The notes below the pieces were generated by a model. It was given only the letters and a program-made list of their open reading frames with translations. It had not been told where the DNA came from and did not search any database. DNA of 64,000 bases from Metallyticus violacea. Lineage: Eukaryota; Arthropoda; Insecta; Mantodea; Metallyticidae. A program made the translations under genes and the position numbers. The DNA lies in the NCBI GenBank assembly GCA_030762175.1, contig CM060838.1:17281501-17345500 (forward strand). Reading direction: 5' to 3'. Of this stretch, positions 1-12,649 are shown in pieces. Each line of letters begins with the position of its first letter. Within the stretch, counting starts at the first letter, position 1.

Positions 1-1599
1 CTTAAAGCCTTAATACGCACTCTGAAACACGGTACGTACTATTATTACATCACTTAACTCATCATTTGCCGTCTCTGGATTGAATGTCAGAGACTACCAA
101 ATATTATGAGCAATCATAAGAAATAGTTTAATATTACTAGAAATAATGGATTATCCTACATTTAGACTCCTTTATGTTACAACAGATACTTATTTGTTTT
201 ATCCTGCAGTAGATTTATTCATTCTCTTATTGTTATTATTTTCAAAAATTCTCTCTCCTTTTTATTATTGTTAGGATTTTTCATTTTATGTTTTACTAGT
301 TTATATTTTATTTCCACTTTCATAATATATAGGTTTATATGTAAATGAAATTCCATTTTAATGTTTATATTATTGTTTTTATTTTTCATCTTCTTAAGTT
401 AATATTTTATATTAATTTACACTATTCATGTATATTAGATACATTTATTAATCTATTTCATATTTTACATAGGTTTATATTATAAAAGTGCTGTCCTTGT
501 TAATATTTGTTATAATTGTGATATTGTCGCTAAAGCTTAATGAATTTATAATTAGATTGATAGAGCGGAAGAGAGGTCTTAGCTCTGCCAAAATAAATTA
601 ATAAATAAGCCTTCATCATTTTTGTGGTGTAAACGTTGCTATAGAGAAGTAGGAAAAGTTCAGTACTATTCATTTGCGATTGAATAAAATGTCCTTGCTG
701 CAAGGCAACATGAGAAATAAGTCAAGTGCTTGGTCACCTTTTTTTTTCTTTTTCTTTTTTTTTTTTTTTTCCTCAAATCAAACCCATCGGAATAAAATAG
801 CAACCGAGGCGTTAAACCCAGCGTCATATTTGCTCAAAGAGGCAAGCGTACGAGTGGCAGAATAATAAAGGCATTTTCAGATGCTGATGTTTGGTAATTC
901 TAAAATAAAAGTGAGACAATAAATTCCTTGCAATCTATTGAGTTTTCTGTCAATAAGGTTAAAATTAGCTAAATTAGCTATCATGTTCCTATTTCAGAAA
1001 ATGAAAGTGTTTACATGTTTTCAAGTTTGCGTGTGTAACTTCATAAGCGATTTGAAGAAAGGAAACCAACAAAATTTGTATATTGTATGAGCTTTTACAC
1101 TGAGAAATGTTCAACATACAAAACGCAAAACTTTAAAGAAAACGATCCTATAAAGATATTCGTAAGCATTATTTACACTCCCTTTCTTTGTCTATAGCTT
1201 TTGAATACCAATTGAAGTAACAAATACCATTTCATCACCAAATCAAAACCTTTTATTCTAGCCCATTCCTTCGGTACATGCTCATTCAAGTTTCTAACAG
1301 TAAAAGAAATATAGTGAGAATAAACAAAAGTTATAGTTTTTGTTTGTGAGCTGAAAGAAATTTGTGTATAAGGAAGGCTACGAAATCTTCTGGAATGTTA
1401 CCCAAAACGACTATGAAACTATAAACAAAATGTTTGCGCTTTCATAAAGTAGATTACAAAAACAATACTTCCGGACGATTTCTTAAAAATTGACTTAGAA
1501 AGTAGAGAATTGAATCAACACAATAATGAGAAAGAAATACTAATTTAATATGACTTGAAGTTGAAATAGATGTAGATGTGTGAGGTATTGTAAGTTATT
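1..1599. other. Anonymous AT-rich intron sequence
   Basis: This lies downstream of the 4331 exon, so it should be intron of the dysc-like gene. It contains a T-rich tract near 739-771 and nothing else I can identify. Short open frames here look like chance. Confidence 0.6.
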
Positions 1600-1832
1600 T
1601 TAATAGTGTTTAACGCCCTTTTTTTACTACTGAGGTACCATAGGTGGTGGACCTGATTATACATGAGTAGAATGCTATAAAATTATTTTTTTAACGGAAG
1701 AAAACGTTCCAGGACGAAGTTTAGGGTACCTCCCCGGCATTTTCCATTTATGAGAACTAAGGAAAACCTGGAAAAACAGTCAGGGAGTTCGGCCCTGGTG
1801 GGATTCGAACCTCAGACTTCCCGCCCACGACT
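1600..1832 (-). mobile_element. SINE family A copy, 5' head incomplete
   Basis: Read on the minus strand this has the family A body: B-box GGTTCGAATCCCACCAGG, the CCTGACTG / TTTTCC / CCTTAGTTCTCAT region, the GGTACCCTAAACTT block and the tail GGGCGTTAAACACTA. The outermost part of the tRNA-like head, including the A-box, is missing. It is clearly diverged from the consensus, so it is an old copy. Confidence 0.85.
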
Positions 1833-2273
1833 CTATTTAATCGCAATTGTGACGTTCTAATTTTATCACATTATGCAGTATGACATAGAGCTCAGATTAA
1901 AGCTATACATATAAAGTAAAATAACTATTAATGCACGGAACAACATAAAATGCATTTATAGTCTAAATGAATCATATCGTTGACATAGTTTTATGCGAGA
2001 AAGTGGAAATATTTCCTTTAATATTTCAACCCTAGAAAAAAAAAACGAAATATATCGCCAAGCTCATTTTATGTGTTACTTATTTGTTTGGACTTTACTT
2101 ACTGAAACAGGGTATAGCGGTCAGTTATTGGTGATGGCATGGCTAGAAGATTTAGCAAAGAATAAAGTATATTCGTTTGTTTTGAATGCCTAAAGAATGA
2201 ATCTAGTGCTGATTGTCGTAGAGAATTACCGTAACGTTTTTCTGGGCTAGATCTACTTAATAAGAGGACAATA

Positions 2274-2278
<5 letters not shown>

Positions 2279-2321
<43 letters not shown>
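2279..2321. repeat. Poly(A) run of about 42 bases
   Basis: An uninterrupted A run follows ATAATTTGT. No SINE or recognisable retrocopy precedes it on the plus strand. It could be the tail of an unrecognised retroposed sequence or a simple homopolymer. Confidence 0.8.
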
Positions 2322-2323
<2 letters not shown>

Positions 2324-3470
2324 AACAAATTCAAAAGAATTTGTACACCAGAAAGTAAACCAAAGAAGGGTCATTCGATCTCAACGAAAGTTAGCGAAAA
2401 AGATTCGTAGAGACCCACAGAATAGATAACCGATTTCTCAAACGCGTTTCGGAACCAGAGTTGTTGTTGTTGTTTTTTTTTTTTTTTCCAGAGACGAGGC
2501 GTCGTTTCATAAGTACGGCCGAGTTAACATTAAAAATATTCAATTCTATGAAGCAGAAAATAAAAATATCTACTCATGCGAAAAAGACAATTACACGGTT
2601 CTAGGTCATTTTGTGCTGTGTAGCATAAATAATATAATAATATCCTACGATAAAGCAACTAAGTAAGGCATAAATTTAATTTTGGAAAGGATTTTATCTG
2701 AATTGATTAAATTTTTTGGATGTTCCAGTAAGGCGAGCTTACATTTCATACAGATGGGACCGTAGTAAATGAGAATATTGACATACATGGTGAGAGAGTA
2801 ATTAGTAAGACCTACTTGACCCCAAACTTAGCAGCAATAGTGTACACAAAATCTATAAATCAAAACTGAGAGTGTTAGGCAATCCTCTAAAACAATCTTA
2901 CGATTTTTAAGTATCTCAAAACACTTTTGTCATGTTTTTCTTTGAAATGCTTCACTTTGAACTATAACTTACAAAGCTATTGAAAGATATTTCATGAAAT
3001 AAAACTTTTTCTAATTTATACATTCATCATCCTACATCTATTTCATACTGTATTCTTCGACAATTGCATTTGTCGATTATATATTCTTGTCAAATATTCT
3101 AGTACTTATTTTTTCCTCACGTTTGATGCCTGTCTCGTCGTTGTTAGGAAAGCAATATCTCTAAACAATGTGTTCATATAAATGTTATAAGTCAATACCT
3201 CTTAAATTGAACAGTAAAATCTTTGACCTTTTCTAAGCTTATGGTAGAAAGAAGCATTCATAATAGTATCGTGGACAAAAACTTAAAAGGAGCCTCATAA
3301 GAGGGGGGAGGGTTAAATAGAACAAAGATATAATTTTTATTTAGAGAGTCCTCAACAAATTAGGCAACTACTGTTTAAACATTTTCTCTAAAATTAAATA
3401 TTTGCAAGTATAAGGCATTAAAATGTAATTTTTAGTTAAAAGATAAAAATTTAACTAGGTCTTTCGTTTA
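2322..3470. other. Anonymous AT-rich intron sequence
   Basis: Apart from a GTT/poly(T) tract at about 2460-2488, I see no repeat, exon or RNA feature. Confidence 0.5.
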
Positions 3471-3980
3471 TGTAAAATTATCAAATGCTCAAAATAAGCT
3501 TCATCAACATCTAAACATACAGTAAATATTTTCTAAGATTTGCTCTTAACATGTTCTAACATGGTATCGAGTGATAATACCTCAAGCTTCTAGTATTGGA
3601 TGCTTCTTATACTCTTTTGTTGAGGGATTTGTAGATATACTTTTTGTTTAACGTAGTTCCATAAAATATTATCTAAGGGTGTAGGGTCAGGTGAGCTGGG
3701 TGGTCATACAACAAGCCCAGCAAGTCCAGTCCATTTTTCCAGGAATTTATAGCTTTATAATTTACCTGTGCTCTTGAGAAGTGCGGCGGTGCACCATCTT
3801 ATTTATACCACTTGTTTTTTCAGTACACTTTGGGGAACATTTTGCAAGATTTTAGGTGATTCGTTCATGATAGGTAGTGGAAGTTTAATATTATCCAAAG
3901 GTTCCTTTTCGGATTCACAGACTGCATTAGGTGCTGATTCAAGCATACTATAACTTATCAAGATTTAATATTAGAAAAAA
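3471..3980 (-). pseudogene. Relic of an HTH + DDE (IS630-Tc1 superfamily) transposase, C-terminal half
   Basis: Minus-strand translation, with several stops and frameshifts, gives landmarks in the order expected of this insect transposase family. DGAPPHFS lies at 3778-3798 (minus), then a decayed strand ending SWKNG and LDLLG, then HPAHLTLHP, corresponding to the SPDLTPLD region. Last comes a C-terminal segment ending in DEAYFEH, matching the usual C-terminal GxHFEHLL. The D of DGAPPHF would be the second catalytic Asp. No intact frame remains and no inverted repeats were found. Family assignment is by motif memory, without a search. Confidence 0.6.
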
Positions 3981-4330
3981 AAACATAAGTTGCTTTATTT
4001 GTTGAAAGAATACCAAATAATTTAAAAGCTATACCATTGTTCCATTTAAAATTCTGGTGTTTTCCTACAGAAAATCCATAAGAGAGCCCACTTAAATTTT
4101 CCTATTATGCAGACTCCTTCTTGCAATACTTTTAGAAAAAGACAGCATTTATTTTTATAGGACGGTTTAAGAGATAATCCCTTGCAACACTTATATGAGC
4201 TATCTTGTACAACCGAAATTAAGGTTGACCATCTAGCACATTCAGTATTAGCTCAGTAAAAGACAAGGAAAATGGATTTTATCTACTAAATACCAGTACG
4301 TATCAAGTATATAGTTAATTATAATTCTAC

Positions 4331-4461
4331 CTTAAGTGCCTCTTCGTGAGAGATGGTGGAGAAGGGTGTTCCGTTGACTTCAAGAATAGTGTCTCCGGGT
4401 CTCAAACCAGCGCGTTCCGCCACACTACCCTCTTCCACTCTTGAGATGTACACGCCTACCC
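4331..4461 (-). CDS. dysc: Dyschronic/Whirlin-family PDZ protein, second coding exon (middle of PDZ1)
   Basis: On the minus strand an acceptor (CCATTTCAG, ending at 4462) is followed by 131 bases. With the single G left over from the exon at 28332 they read as 44 codons without a stop. The peptide begins G-VGVYISRVEEGSVAERAG and continues LRPGDTILEVNG, ending HEEALK. This is the classic PDZ core: strand 3, the EEGSVAERAGL helix, the RPGD turn, the ILEVNG strand and the start of the second helix. It directly continues the GFGI half of PDZ1 in the exon at 28332-29160. The exon ends at AAG|GTAGAAT in phase 0. The rest of PDZ1 (helix 2 and the last strand) must lie below position 1. Codons are intact and the domain is conserved, so this is a functional exon and not a retrocopy. 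Confidence 0.9.
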
Positions 4462-5211
4462 CTGAAATGGAAAAAATAATGCATTAGTCATCAATAGCAA
4501 AACTGAATTCTGTGTTCAAGAGTTGTTAGAAAACTTAAAGCTTTCTAAAGTCTGCATGCTTGGAGTCCAAAATTGTACTGGGCTGAACTTCTCTGCACGA
4601 GTTGATATATCGAGACTGAAGAGATTTTTTTTTTTTTGTCTTAAGTTCATTTATGATTGACTGAGAAAGGAAATGAGTTTCCGTAAAAGGCTAAATTGTG
4701 TGTCCATGTATTTCTTTTTTGCAAGGAGTCAAAAGATCCAGCTTAAGTTCCCAAAATTTGAAAGCCCGTTCTAAGCTCCGGAACATGAAACAATGATTGG
4801 AGTAGGTACTGGTGATTTTGTTTTCTTAAATAATGAAAAACATACACTTCATACCAAAGCATAAACATTAAACAATTAATAAAAATGTAAATTCGGTAAC
4901 AATAATACATCCTGATCTTCAAATGAGAATTTAGCTGGTATTAAATATATCAAACTATCAAATTCTATCAAAGTATACGAAAAGTTCTGAAAGCCTATTA
5001 TCATTATCTTTATACCAAAATATATACGTAAATAGAAATGTTTCCCGTAAATAAGTAGATGGAGAGTACAGGGAGCCCAAGAGAAGGCTCAAACTCAAGT
5101 CCAGATGTCAAATTACTCGCCTACTGTCTATTCATAAAAACCGAGGAGGAAATGGGAAAGAAAAGAAAGAAAGCAAGCGCATCAGGAGCTTTCGAACTCC
5201 ATACATGAGAC

Positions 5212-5491
5212 TTTTTAATAGTGTTTAACGCCCATTTTTACTACTGAGGCACCAAGGCAGCGGACATTGGTGATACATAAAATGAAATGATATATTGGGA
5301 AAGGATTTTTTTTTTAAGGAAGGAAACGTTCCAGGCCTAAGTTTAGGGTACCTTTCCAGCATTTACCAGTTATGAGGACTGAGGAAAACCTGAATAAAAA
5401 ACCTGTCAGGGAGGACGTCCTGGCAGGATTCGAACCCCAGACCTCCTGCTCACGAGTTCGCGCCTTAACGACCTCTGCCGCCCATGGCGGT
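5212..5491 (-). mobile_element. SINE family A, near full-length copy
   Basis: The minus strand has a complete tRNA-like head (ACCGCCATGGGCGGCAGAGG, B-box GGTTCGAATCCTGCC), the central CCTAAACTTAGGCCTGGAACG block and the tail AACGGGCGTTAAACACTA. The head resembles a tRNA with a long variable arm (Leu/Ser-like). Several substitutions, such as loss of the A-box GGCCGAGG core, make it unlikely to be active. Confidence 0.92.
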
Positions 5492-7270
5492 ATATGATAC
5501 AAAAAATGTGTTTTGAAGAATAGGTATAATTCGACAATGTCACATATTCCGTATATTTCAACTTCTGTGAAATAGCCAATTTTCAATAAAATTACTACAA
5601 GGTTACATTTCACTCAGCACTATCTTGCGTTTAAACATTTCTTAACAAATCACTCACTTTAATTAATTCCACCTATTATTATAATTATACTTTACTATTA
5701 ATATTTGTGTTAATTACAAGTAAATGTGTGCCAATGCTGCCGTTCAAAGGTAGCAAACTTCTTAGAATATTTTAAAATATTAAAATTTGTTTGTGTCATT
5801 TTAGGGGTATTTTTCACTATTTCTAAGGACAGTAGATGATTGAAAGAAGTGGAATATAATTTTATATCCTAAGTTTCCGATATCCATTTATAAATAACGC
5901 CAGAATTTAATTTAAGTTTAAAGGAATGCTTGTCTTACAACATTAATAATTGGTAAGAATTTTCTTCTTAAAAGTAATCATTTCTCCCAAAGAAGGTTCC
6001 AACAAACAAAACCGCAACAAATTTCAGTTAAAAGACCTTTTTTTAACGCTGTAGTTGCTCACTAGAGGGCTCCATTTGGTCCTTCTTTGCTCGCATTCTG
6101 CCCAGCCAGTCAAGATTGTGCAATGTTTGTATTGCATGCCTTTTTGTCTGTAAGTAGTGAGGTGACAAAATGGCCCGACGATTAATAACCAGTTCAGTTA
6201 ATGCATTGAGATTGAGTTGAAAGTACGGCGTAATGGTATTGGCCTGAAAGATGAGCTTTGATCATCGATAGACATCTCTCATATGCATTAATCTTTGGAC
6301 ACTTGTAAACGCCGACTATAATCGTAACGAAGTGATAGAAGTCAACAGCCCTAGGTGCATATTATTTTTTTATCTTATCAGCTTTTAAGCTTCTACCTCT
6401 ACTGGTAAACGCGGCGTCTTACAGAAAAGCTAACACAGAACCTTTGTTTGGACGCATAGCCGGCTTAACTGGGATTTGCCTGTCCTGCGCTATTTCTAAC
6501 CTGTTCTGTTCCTCCTTCCACTTTCCCTCCTCTTCGTATGCCGGCTATTCAGATTTATCCTTTTATCCTTAAGGCTCGAGGAGACCTGGAGCTTCAGTCC
6601 GAGCCAGTCTCGAGCGGCAGCAGAGAAAGCCGAAGGTAATGACCCACATATATAAGTAGACAATGCATCAGTGTACAATGTACATCTAATATATTGTACC
6701 TAGACAACAAGCCAAATATTAAACCTCCGTTTTTAAGAGATGACACTCTTTCCGACCTATAGAAATATAAATAAATAAAATACTTAAATAAAAAATCCAT
6801 TTAATTCCAAATAATTGGTTGAAATAAATCAAATTTATAATGCATTCGGCTTTATTTGCATGATCATATTTTCACTTATTAAAACCTATAGTTAAGCTTT
6901 TAACAGGATTAAATATTATTCCTTGGACACACTGTGCATTTTTTCCGCTTAGAGTATTCAGTAATCTCTTAACAGTATAGCTAATAAATAATCAAGAGGA
7001 TAATCCTTATTTAAAGGATTTGTGACCCTCTCATTTCCCCAACCAATCCCTTTGGGACTTTTATTTTTGGGACAAATAAAATTGCCGTTTACAAGACTAA
7101 CTCAAATAACTGGAAGAATTGAAACAAAATGTCCTTCAGAAAATAGCCAGCATTATTTAATATGAACTACAGCGAACGATGGAAGTTTTTGAAAGAGGTG
7201 TCAAAAGTATGGACAGCTACATTGGCCAATTTCAGCACCTCCTTTCATAAAGTTTGTAAGTAAAGCCTTT
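5492..7270. other. Anonymous intron sequence
   Basis: Mostly AT-rich. A more GC-balanced patch at about 6040-6660 has no coherent open frame or repeat family that I recognise. Confidence 0.5.
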
Positions 7271-7275
7271 TAAAA

Positions 7276-7690
7276 TACGAGGGTCATTTGAAAAGTTCTC
7301 GTTTTGGAGCAAAAATTGACGGCATAGCTTGTTTAAATTATTCTTATGTTTCAATATAGTCCCCCTTGACACTAATACTCTTTATCCAATGATGTTCCAA
7401 GACCTTTATCCTATCATGATAGTCAGATTTCATCTGGCCTGCAAAACACGTCTCAGATTTAAGTTCTTTCAAACAAGAAAGTTTCTCAGTTTAGTAACAG
7501 ATGGAAGTCCGATGGGGTCAAATCAAGGGAAAAAGGCGCCCATGGCAGAAAATCGTAAGTGAATTCATTGATATTCCACATTGTAACAACACATGTGTGA
7601 GGGCGGGCATTGTTTGATGCAAAATGACTTTGTCCTTCATTTTTGGAAGTATTAGTTTTAACTCCATTCCCATCTAATAGAAGCATTCAC
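7276..7690 (-). pseudogene. Mariner transposon 3' end relic with terminal inverted repeat
   Basis: An inverted-repeat-like end, CGAGGGTCATTTGAAAAGTT, begins just after a TA at 7276-7277, the mariner target dinucleotide. Reading inward on the minus strand, an open frame at 7486-7686 contains NNARPHT followed by FSLDLTPSDFHLL. This is the second catalytic block and the YSPDLAPSDFHLF signature of mariner transposases. The catalytic Asp of HDNARPH reads as Asn. The 5' part of the element and the other inverted repeat are missing, so it cannot be mobile. Confidence 0.75.
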
Positions 7691-8010
7691 AAGACAAAAA
7701 CCTGCGACTGTTAGTTTCGTATGCTTTCGATCACCAATATTACCAGTGGCGGCTACCAAGCGGAACTTTCTAGTCATGATACCGGCGTGTGTTACGCTCT
7801 CTTGAAAACTCTCATTAGTTCTAGAGGTTTCTAATAACTCATTCCGAGGTATCTAACTGCTGCACCACGCATGCCTCAAATTGTCTACTAATTGAACCTC
7901 AATGGTGCTCAGTCTAAAGTTTAACGTTTCCTGTTCTGCTGTATTCTCTGCAATATCTCACTTAAAACGCTAATTTTAAGTAGGAGTATTTTGTTTTCTT
8001 TATTTGTTTG

Positions 8011-8011
<1 letters not shown>

Positions 8012-8074
<63 letters not shown>
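8012..8074. repeat. (ATT)n microsatellite
   Basis: About 20 perfect ATT units. A microsatellite of the same motif class recurs at 13626 and 62768. The isoleucine-repeat frame across it is an artefact. Confidence 0.97.
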
Positions 8075-8075
<1 letters not shown>

Positions 8076-10430
8076 ATAAAACGGATTCGAAAGATTTCAG
8101 AGATTTGGATACTTTCAGATTCGAATTCAAGAAAATTTAGGATTCCTCCTACTTCTATTTTTTACAAATACCTAACAGAGTTGAAAAATACAACAGTTAT
8201 ATCAGACAAATAAGTTTATCAACTTATTTTTGCCCATCTTTGATACTGATATTATGAGTTTTATTATAAAAAGAGCATTTAAGTTTTGAATATTAATGCA
8301 TGAAGTAGAAATATTTGCATCACTGCTAAAGTATAGATACAAAGGATAGAGGAAAATGATCTGTCAACATGATTAATTATAGAGCTTTTATCTAAGTTCA
8401 TTGAGAAACAGGAAAAAAAAATAGCTAAGGTAGAATTATTTTATTATTTAAGTTTATCTAACCTATCGTACATTTGCAAAGTATTGCGAGACTGTTGTTC
8501 TTTCGTTAAAAAACGCATCTCGTGCAGTTGTAATAAAGAAGTCAGTCCTGTTAGCTTGCATGGCATGACCTAGGGGATCAGAATGAGTGCTTGGTTTTCT
8601 AGTGAAGGAGATGAACTTATCTCCTTCCCTGTGATGAGATTGGCGGATGAGAAAAGTGGGTTGGAAGAGTATTAGAGCCATATATCTCTGTGGGAGATAA
8701 CATCATTTGATGACCCATAGCGATCGTTCACTGATTGGCGCAAGCCTGACCTTAAAGGAAGGCCGACCTCCTGCTGACTATCTTAGGGGAATACGCAGCA
8801 GAGCTCACCTTATTGGAAATCTATTTTCGTTCAAGAGGAGGAGAAATAGCCCCGATGTCGCCTTCATCATGTAGGAAGATTGTATCAAATGAGCAATTAA
8901 GTGCTGCCGCTAATTAGAAAAATAATATGCTATAGTTTGGCAATAAGTGATAAGTTACTGAGCAGTTAAATGCAACTATCTATGGATTATAGTTTACTGA
9001 ATAAAATTACCTAGTTCTACATTTTCTTTATTGAATAACATTTGATTAACAAGCGCTTTCCCCATTACCAGTAAAAATTACAATGTAATCCTCCAGAACA
9101 GACATATTAACGAGAAACGCTTTCATGCCTCACTTGTCTCAGGGGAGCATTTTGTTGTGATATTTATATTTTGATTTTCTTAGGGGCACATTATATATCA
9201 CTTCTTGAATATATGTATTTTATATATATATATATATATTTGTATTGTCGCGGTGAATGTGTTCAAGCATTTTAATGAGGACAGAACTGGACAAGGGACT
9301 CATAGGAAGTAGATAGTTATTATGTGGTTGAATTTAAATATAAAATACATAAAATTTAATACATTGCTAATCTTCAATGAAGATAAATGATTTGGTAGTA
9401 ATCAAATATTCATTATCCCAAAATATACATTTGATGTTGTAATTTTACTTTTAAACTGCAAATAATTAAAGCGTTGATATAATTTAACGTATATTACAGC
9501 TGATATAAGCAACTCAAAATAATAATTGTCTTAACGAGTATTTAAAACACAATTACAAAATTATGCATGTAATAAATAATTAAGCAGTTACTCGGGTTAC
9601 TGCCCTCATAAAAATGAGTCTGGTTCCAAATTTATTATTTTTCAAAGTAGAAGATTATGAGTAAGCCCTGAATGAGTTCATCGCAGAACACGAGTTACCA
9701 CCCAATCAAATGATACCCGAGCAAGAATAAGCTTGGAGTCCAAACGTAGTTACTTATACCAAAAAGACTATAGCCGACAAGTACAGCGATAAGGAAAAGG
9801 GTTAGAGAACCATGGCGCAAACTAACAGTAAGGGATGAATGAAGAACTCGAAGATTTGAGAGAAACGCAGTTCCTAGCGGAGCAAGAACTTAGCCGAGCG
9901 GCGAATATTTATACACCGCTACAAAATGGTATGTCAAACTTTAGCTCCGACGGGGTCAGAAGAAACGGTTGTTATGCCTATAGGTCATTCAGTAACAATC
10001 ACCTCTCTCAGTTACTGAGAGAGATCTAATGTTTCACTGGGAGAAGCCTATATAACATAACCTCAGCCTTTGCAGGAGTAGGTATATGAACTTGCAAAGG
10101 TTAAAGCTGAATTGGGTAATTCTCTCTTGCAGAACAACAAAATAAAGCAAAATAAAACAAAAAAATCTCTTTGCTTTACTTTATGGCACAGTCAAGGTTC
10201 ACTTTGTTTGTATAGCAAGTTTCATAAACCTGTCATAATATAAATAAGGCACATTTAAGATATTATTTAACGCAACATATAAACAATATTTAAATTAACA
10301 ATGTTCATGTTATATATTGTCATTATTATTTTTCACCTAAATTTATATTTTGAAAATACGATAACAAGTAATTAAATAATAGGAATTGATTAGAAAAATA
10401 ATGCAAATGTATTCAAAAAAAACATTTCGG
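8075..10430. other. Anonymous intron sequence
   Basis: Contains a TA-dinucleotide tract (9219-9239). A moderately GC-rich patch (8460-8900) and a patch near 9600-10030 with a 64-codon frame match nothing I know. Near 10009-10026 is a small hairpin (CTCTCTCAGTTACTGAGAGAG). Confidence 0.45.
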
Positions 10431-11392
10431 GATACAAAATGACCCCAGAGCAATATGATATATTCAAAAGAGGGTGCATTATTTCATTTTTGTTCTCAGA
10501 CAGAGTGGAACATTCCGAAATCCAGAGGAAAATGAAGGCTGAGTATGAAGGTAGTTGTCTGAGTATGTGGAAAGCTCATGAGTGGATGAAAGACGAAACG
10601 TTTGTGAAAGTCGAAACGTTTGTGAAAGTCTAAAACATTCTATTTAAACTAAAGTAGTAAACTTTCACAATCAGAAGCGAATCCTAAATCAAAGGCGAGT
10701 TACAGTTATTAAATTGTCGTAGAGTTCAACATGAGTCGAGGTTCTAATTATGATTTCAGATTTAGGAAAGAATGTTTGAGATGGGTCCCAAGGCAGCTGT
10801 CCAGTTGTCATATGCCTGCAGATAATTTCTCAGAATATAGTTCGTGAAGATGCTTTTCCCTATCATTTTGTGACAGGAAACCAATCCTGCATATACTATT
10901 ATGTATTAAGAGATAATCGATGTCTTGGAACACCTACTGTCTCCGTTCAAGGCAAACTACTGCTGGGAAAATAATGCTGACAATCTTTTGGAATGCGAAT
11001 GCTTCTTTATTGATGCACTTTCTAAAATAATGCAGCAGAATGATTTATGTTTGATAATGTAGTATACTATTAAACGAATCTAGTCGTGCGATACGATCGA
11101 AATGCTGGGGCTTTCTCTGAAAATAACTACTTCTGTCTCACCACAATGCCCGTCCTCATCGGTTGCGCATATATTGATAGACTAAGTGATCTGCAATATA
11201 AGGTATTGAAACTTTCAACTTATAGTCCAAACTTGGCGTCATTGCAAGGTCAGAAATTTGCAGATGACTGTGAGATAATGAAGAGGGGGTGAAATTGGTT
11301 AAAGAGCACATCAAAAAAACATATTTTTGTCGAGAGCAACTCCAAGCTTGTGGGCAAGTGAAACAAGTGAGTAGCAATAGATTACAAGGCAC
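10430..11392 (+). pseudogene. Decayed near full-length mariner transposase
   Basis: Successive frames on the plus strand give mariner landmarks in the right order and spacing. An N-terminal HTH segment starts TPEQYDIFKRG at 10442. Then come RWVPRQL near 10780, SRQTTAGKIMLTIFWNAN near 10945-11000, SRAIRSKC near 11080 and HHNARPH near 11137 (the HDNARPH block with Asp changed). A degraded C-terminus around 11270-11340 reads VKLVKEHI. At least four frameshifts and many stops separate them. No inverted repeats are recognisable. An old, dead copy. Confidence 0.65.
10594..10629. repeat. Perfect 18-bp tandem duplication
   Basis: CGAAACGTTTGTGAAAGT occurs twice head to tail inside the mariner relic, a replication-slippage duplication after the transposase decayed. 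Confidence 0.9.
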
Positions 11393-11469
11393 AACAATTT
11401 CTGAAATTACCTTCTAAAACGATAATAAGATTCTTATTATTTAATGATTTTTCTTCATAAATGAATACT

Positions 11470-11758
11470 TTTTTTTTTGAGTAGTGTTTAACGCCCGTTT
11501 TCACTACTGAGGCACCACAGGCGGTGGACACTGATGATACATGAGATGAAATGATAAATTGGGAAAGGATATATTTTTTTAAGGAAGGAAGCGTTCCAGG
11601 CCTAAGTTTTAGGTACCTCCCCGGCATTTGCCAGTTATGAAGACTGAGGAAAACCTGGAAAAAACCCCAGTCAGGGAGGACGGTCCTGGCGGGATTCGAA
11701 CCGCAGACCTCCCGCTTACGAGTCCGTGCCTTAACGACCTCGGCCACCCGTGGCGGTT
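11470..11758 (-). mobile_element. SINE family A, full length with 13-bp target-site duplication
   Basis: Complete minus-strand copy from ACCGCCACGGGTGGCCGAGG to a short poly(A). It is flanked by perfect direct repeats ATAAATGAATACT at 11457-11469 and 11759-11771. It shares diagnostic changes with the copy at 59902 (GAACCGCAGACCT, AGTCCGTGCC, ATGAAGACTG on the plus strand), suggesting one recent subfamily. A and B boxes are intact. Confidence 0.96.
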
Positions 11759-11771
11759 ATAAATGAATACT

Positions 11772-12112
11772 GAATGTAATAAAATGGAATATGACATCAC
11801 ACTCAAAAAGTCTTTCAGTTTCTATGCGGGATTCACTTCATTATATGAGAGTCGCTAAAACATTTCACCATCAATTTACAGCCGACTTGGTTATCTTATA
11901 TGAACGTTCTTAAGTAATAATATGCTTTATATAATATTAATTCTTTATAATAGTTTTCCTGCTATATCTGTAAATAAGAACAAGGTAAACAAACAACTAA
12001 TAATTCACGTACAACGTTTAAATAAATGTTAACTTAATTTATTTATACTCATTTTAAATAGTATCAATGTTGTGTATAGATATGCGGCACAAATCCAGAA
12101 AGGCAAGTACCT
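11772..12112. other. Anonymous AT-rich intron sequence
   Basis: No feature recognised between two SINE copies. Confidence 0.5.
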
Positions 12113-12347
12113 ATACGGGTGTGCCGAGGTTATTAAGGCACGGACTCGTAAGCGGGAGATCTGGGTTTCGATTCCCACCAGGACCGTCCTCCCTGACTGA
12201 GGTTTTTCTTAATCCTCATTAATGGCAAATGCAGAGAAGATACCCTAAATTTAGGACTGGAACGCTTCCTTCCATGAAAAAAAAAATTCTTTTCTAATTT
12301 ACCATTTCGTCTCATATATCGCCTGTGTTGCCTCAGGAGTAAAAAAT
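12113..12347 (+). mobile_element. SINE family A copy, diverged
   Basis: Plus-strand copy with head GGGTGTGCCGAGGTTATTAA, B-box GGTTTCGATTCCCACC, the CCTAAATTTAGGACTGGAACG block and a truncated tail ending GCCTCAGGAGTAAAAAATGG. Internal deletions and substitutions mark it as old. Confidence 0.9.
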
Positions 12348-12649
12348 GGATCACTAATTTACTAGTTTTAAACGGAAAGATGAAAGATACAAGTGAGAGA
12401 GTTTATATTCCTGTTTAGTTAGATTAAAATTAAAATGGTATGTATTGATCATATAAAATTCCCTGATATGAGAATAAATATTGAAAATTCAATAATAAAA
12501 AATATTAAAATTACGTAAGTATATCGCCAAGCATAATGCTGGAAACTGCCTTATATCACTATGCAGAGTAATTATATATTTTCAATCCATTATTGAGAAA
12601 ACGGTTTGTGTTATGTTTCTTTTGTAGGAGGAGTGAAAGTTGTTAATCA

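Noticed and set aside
8004..8213. Poly-isoleucine ORF
   Set aside because: A translation of the ATT microsatellite.
9835..10029. Small acidic ORF (MNEELEDLRETQ start) as a gag-like gene
   Set aside because: No zinc knuckle, protease or LTR nearby. The evidence is too thin.
11690..11757. tRNA gene (A and B boxes, cloverleaf-like head)
   Set aside because: The same head occurs in many SINE copies with a shared body and target-site duplications. No isolated mature tRNA ends were found.
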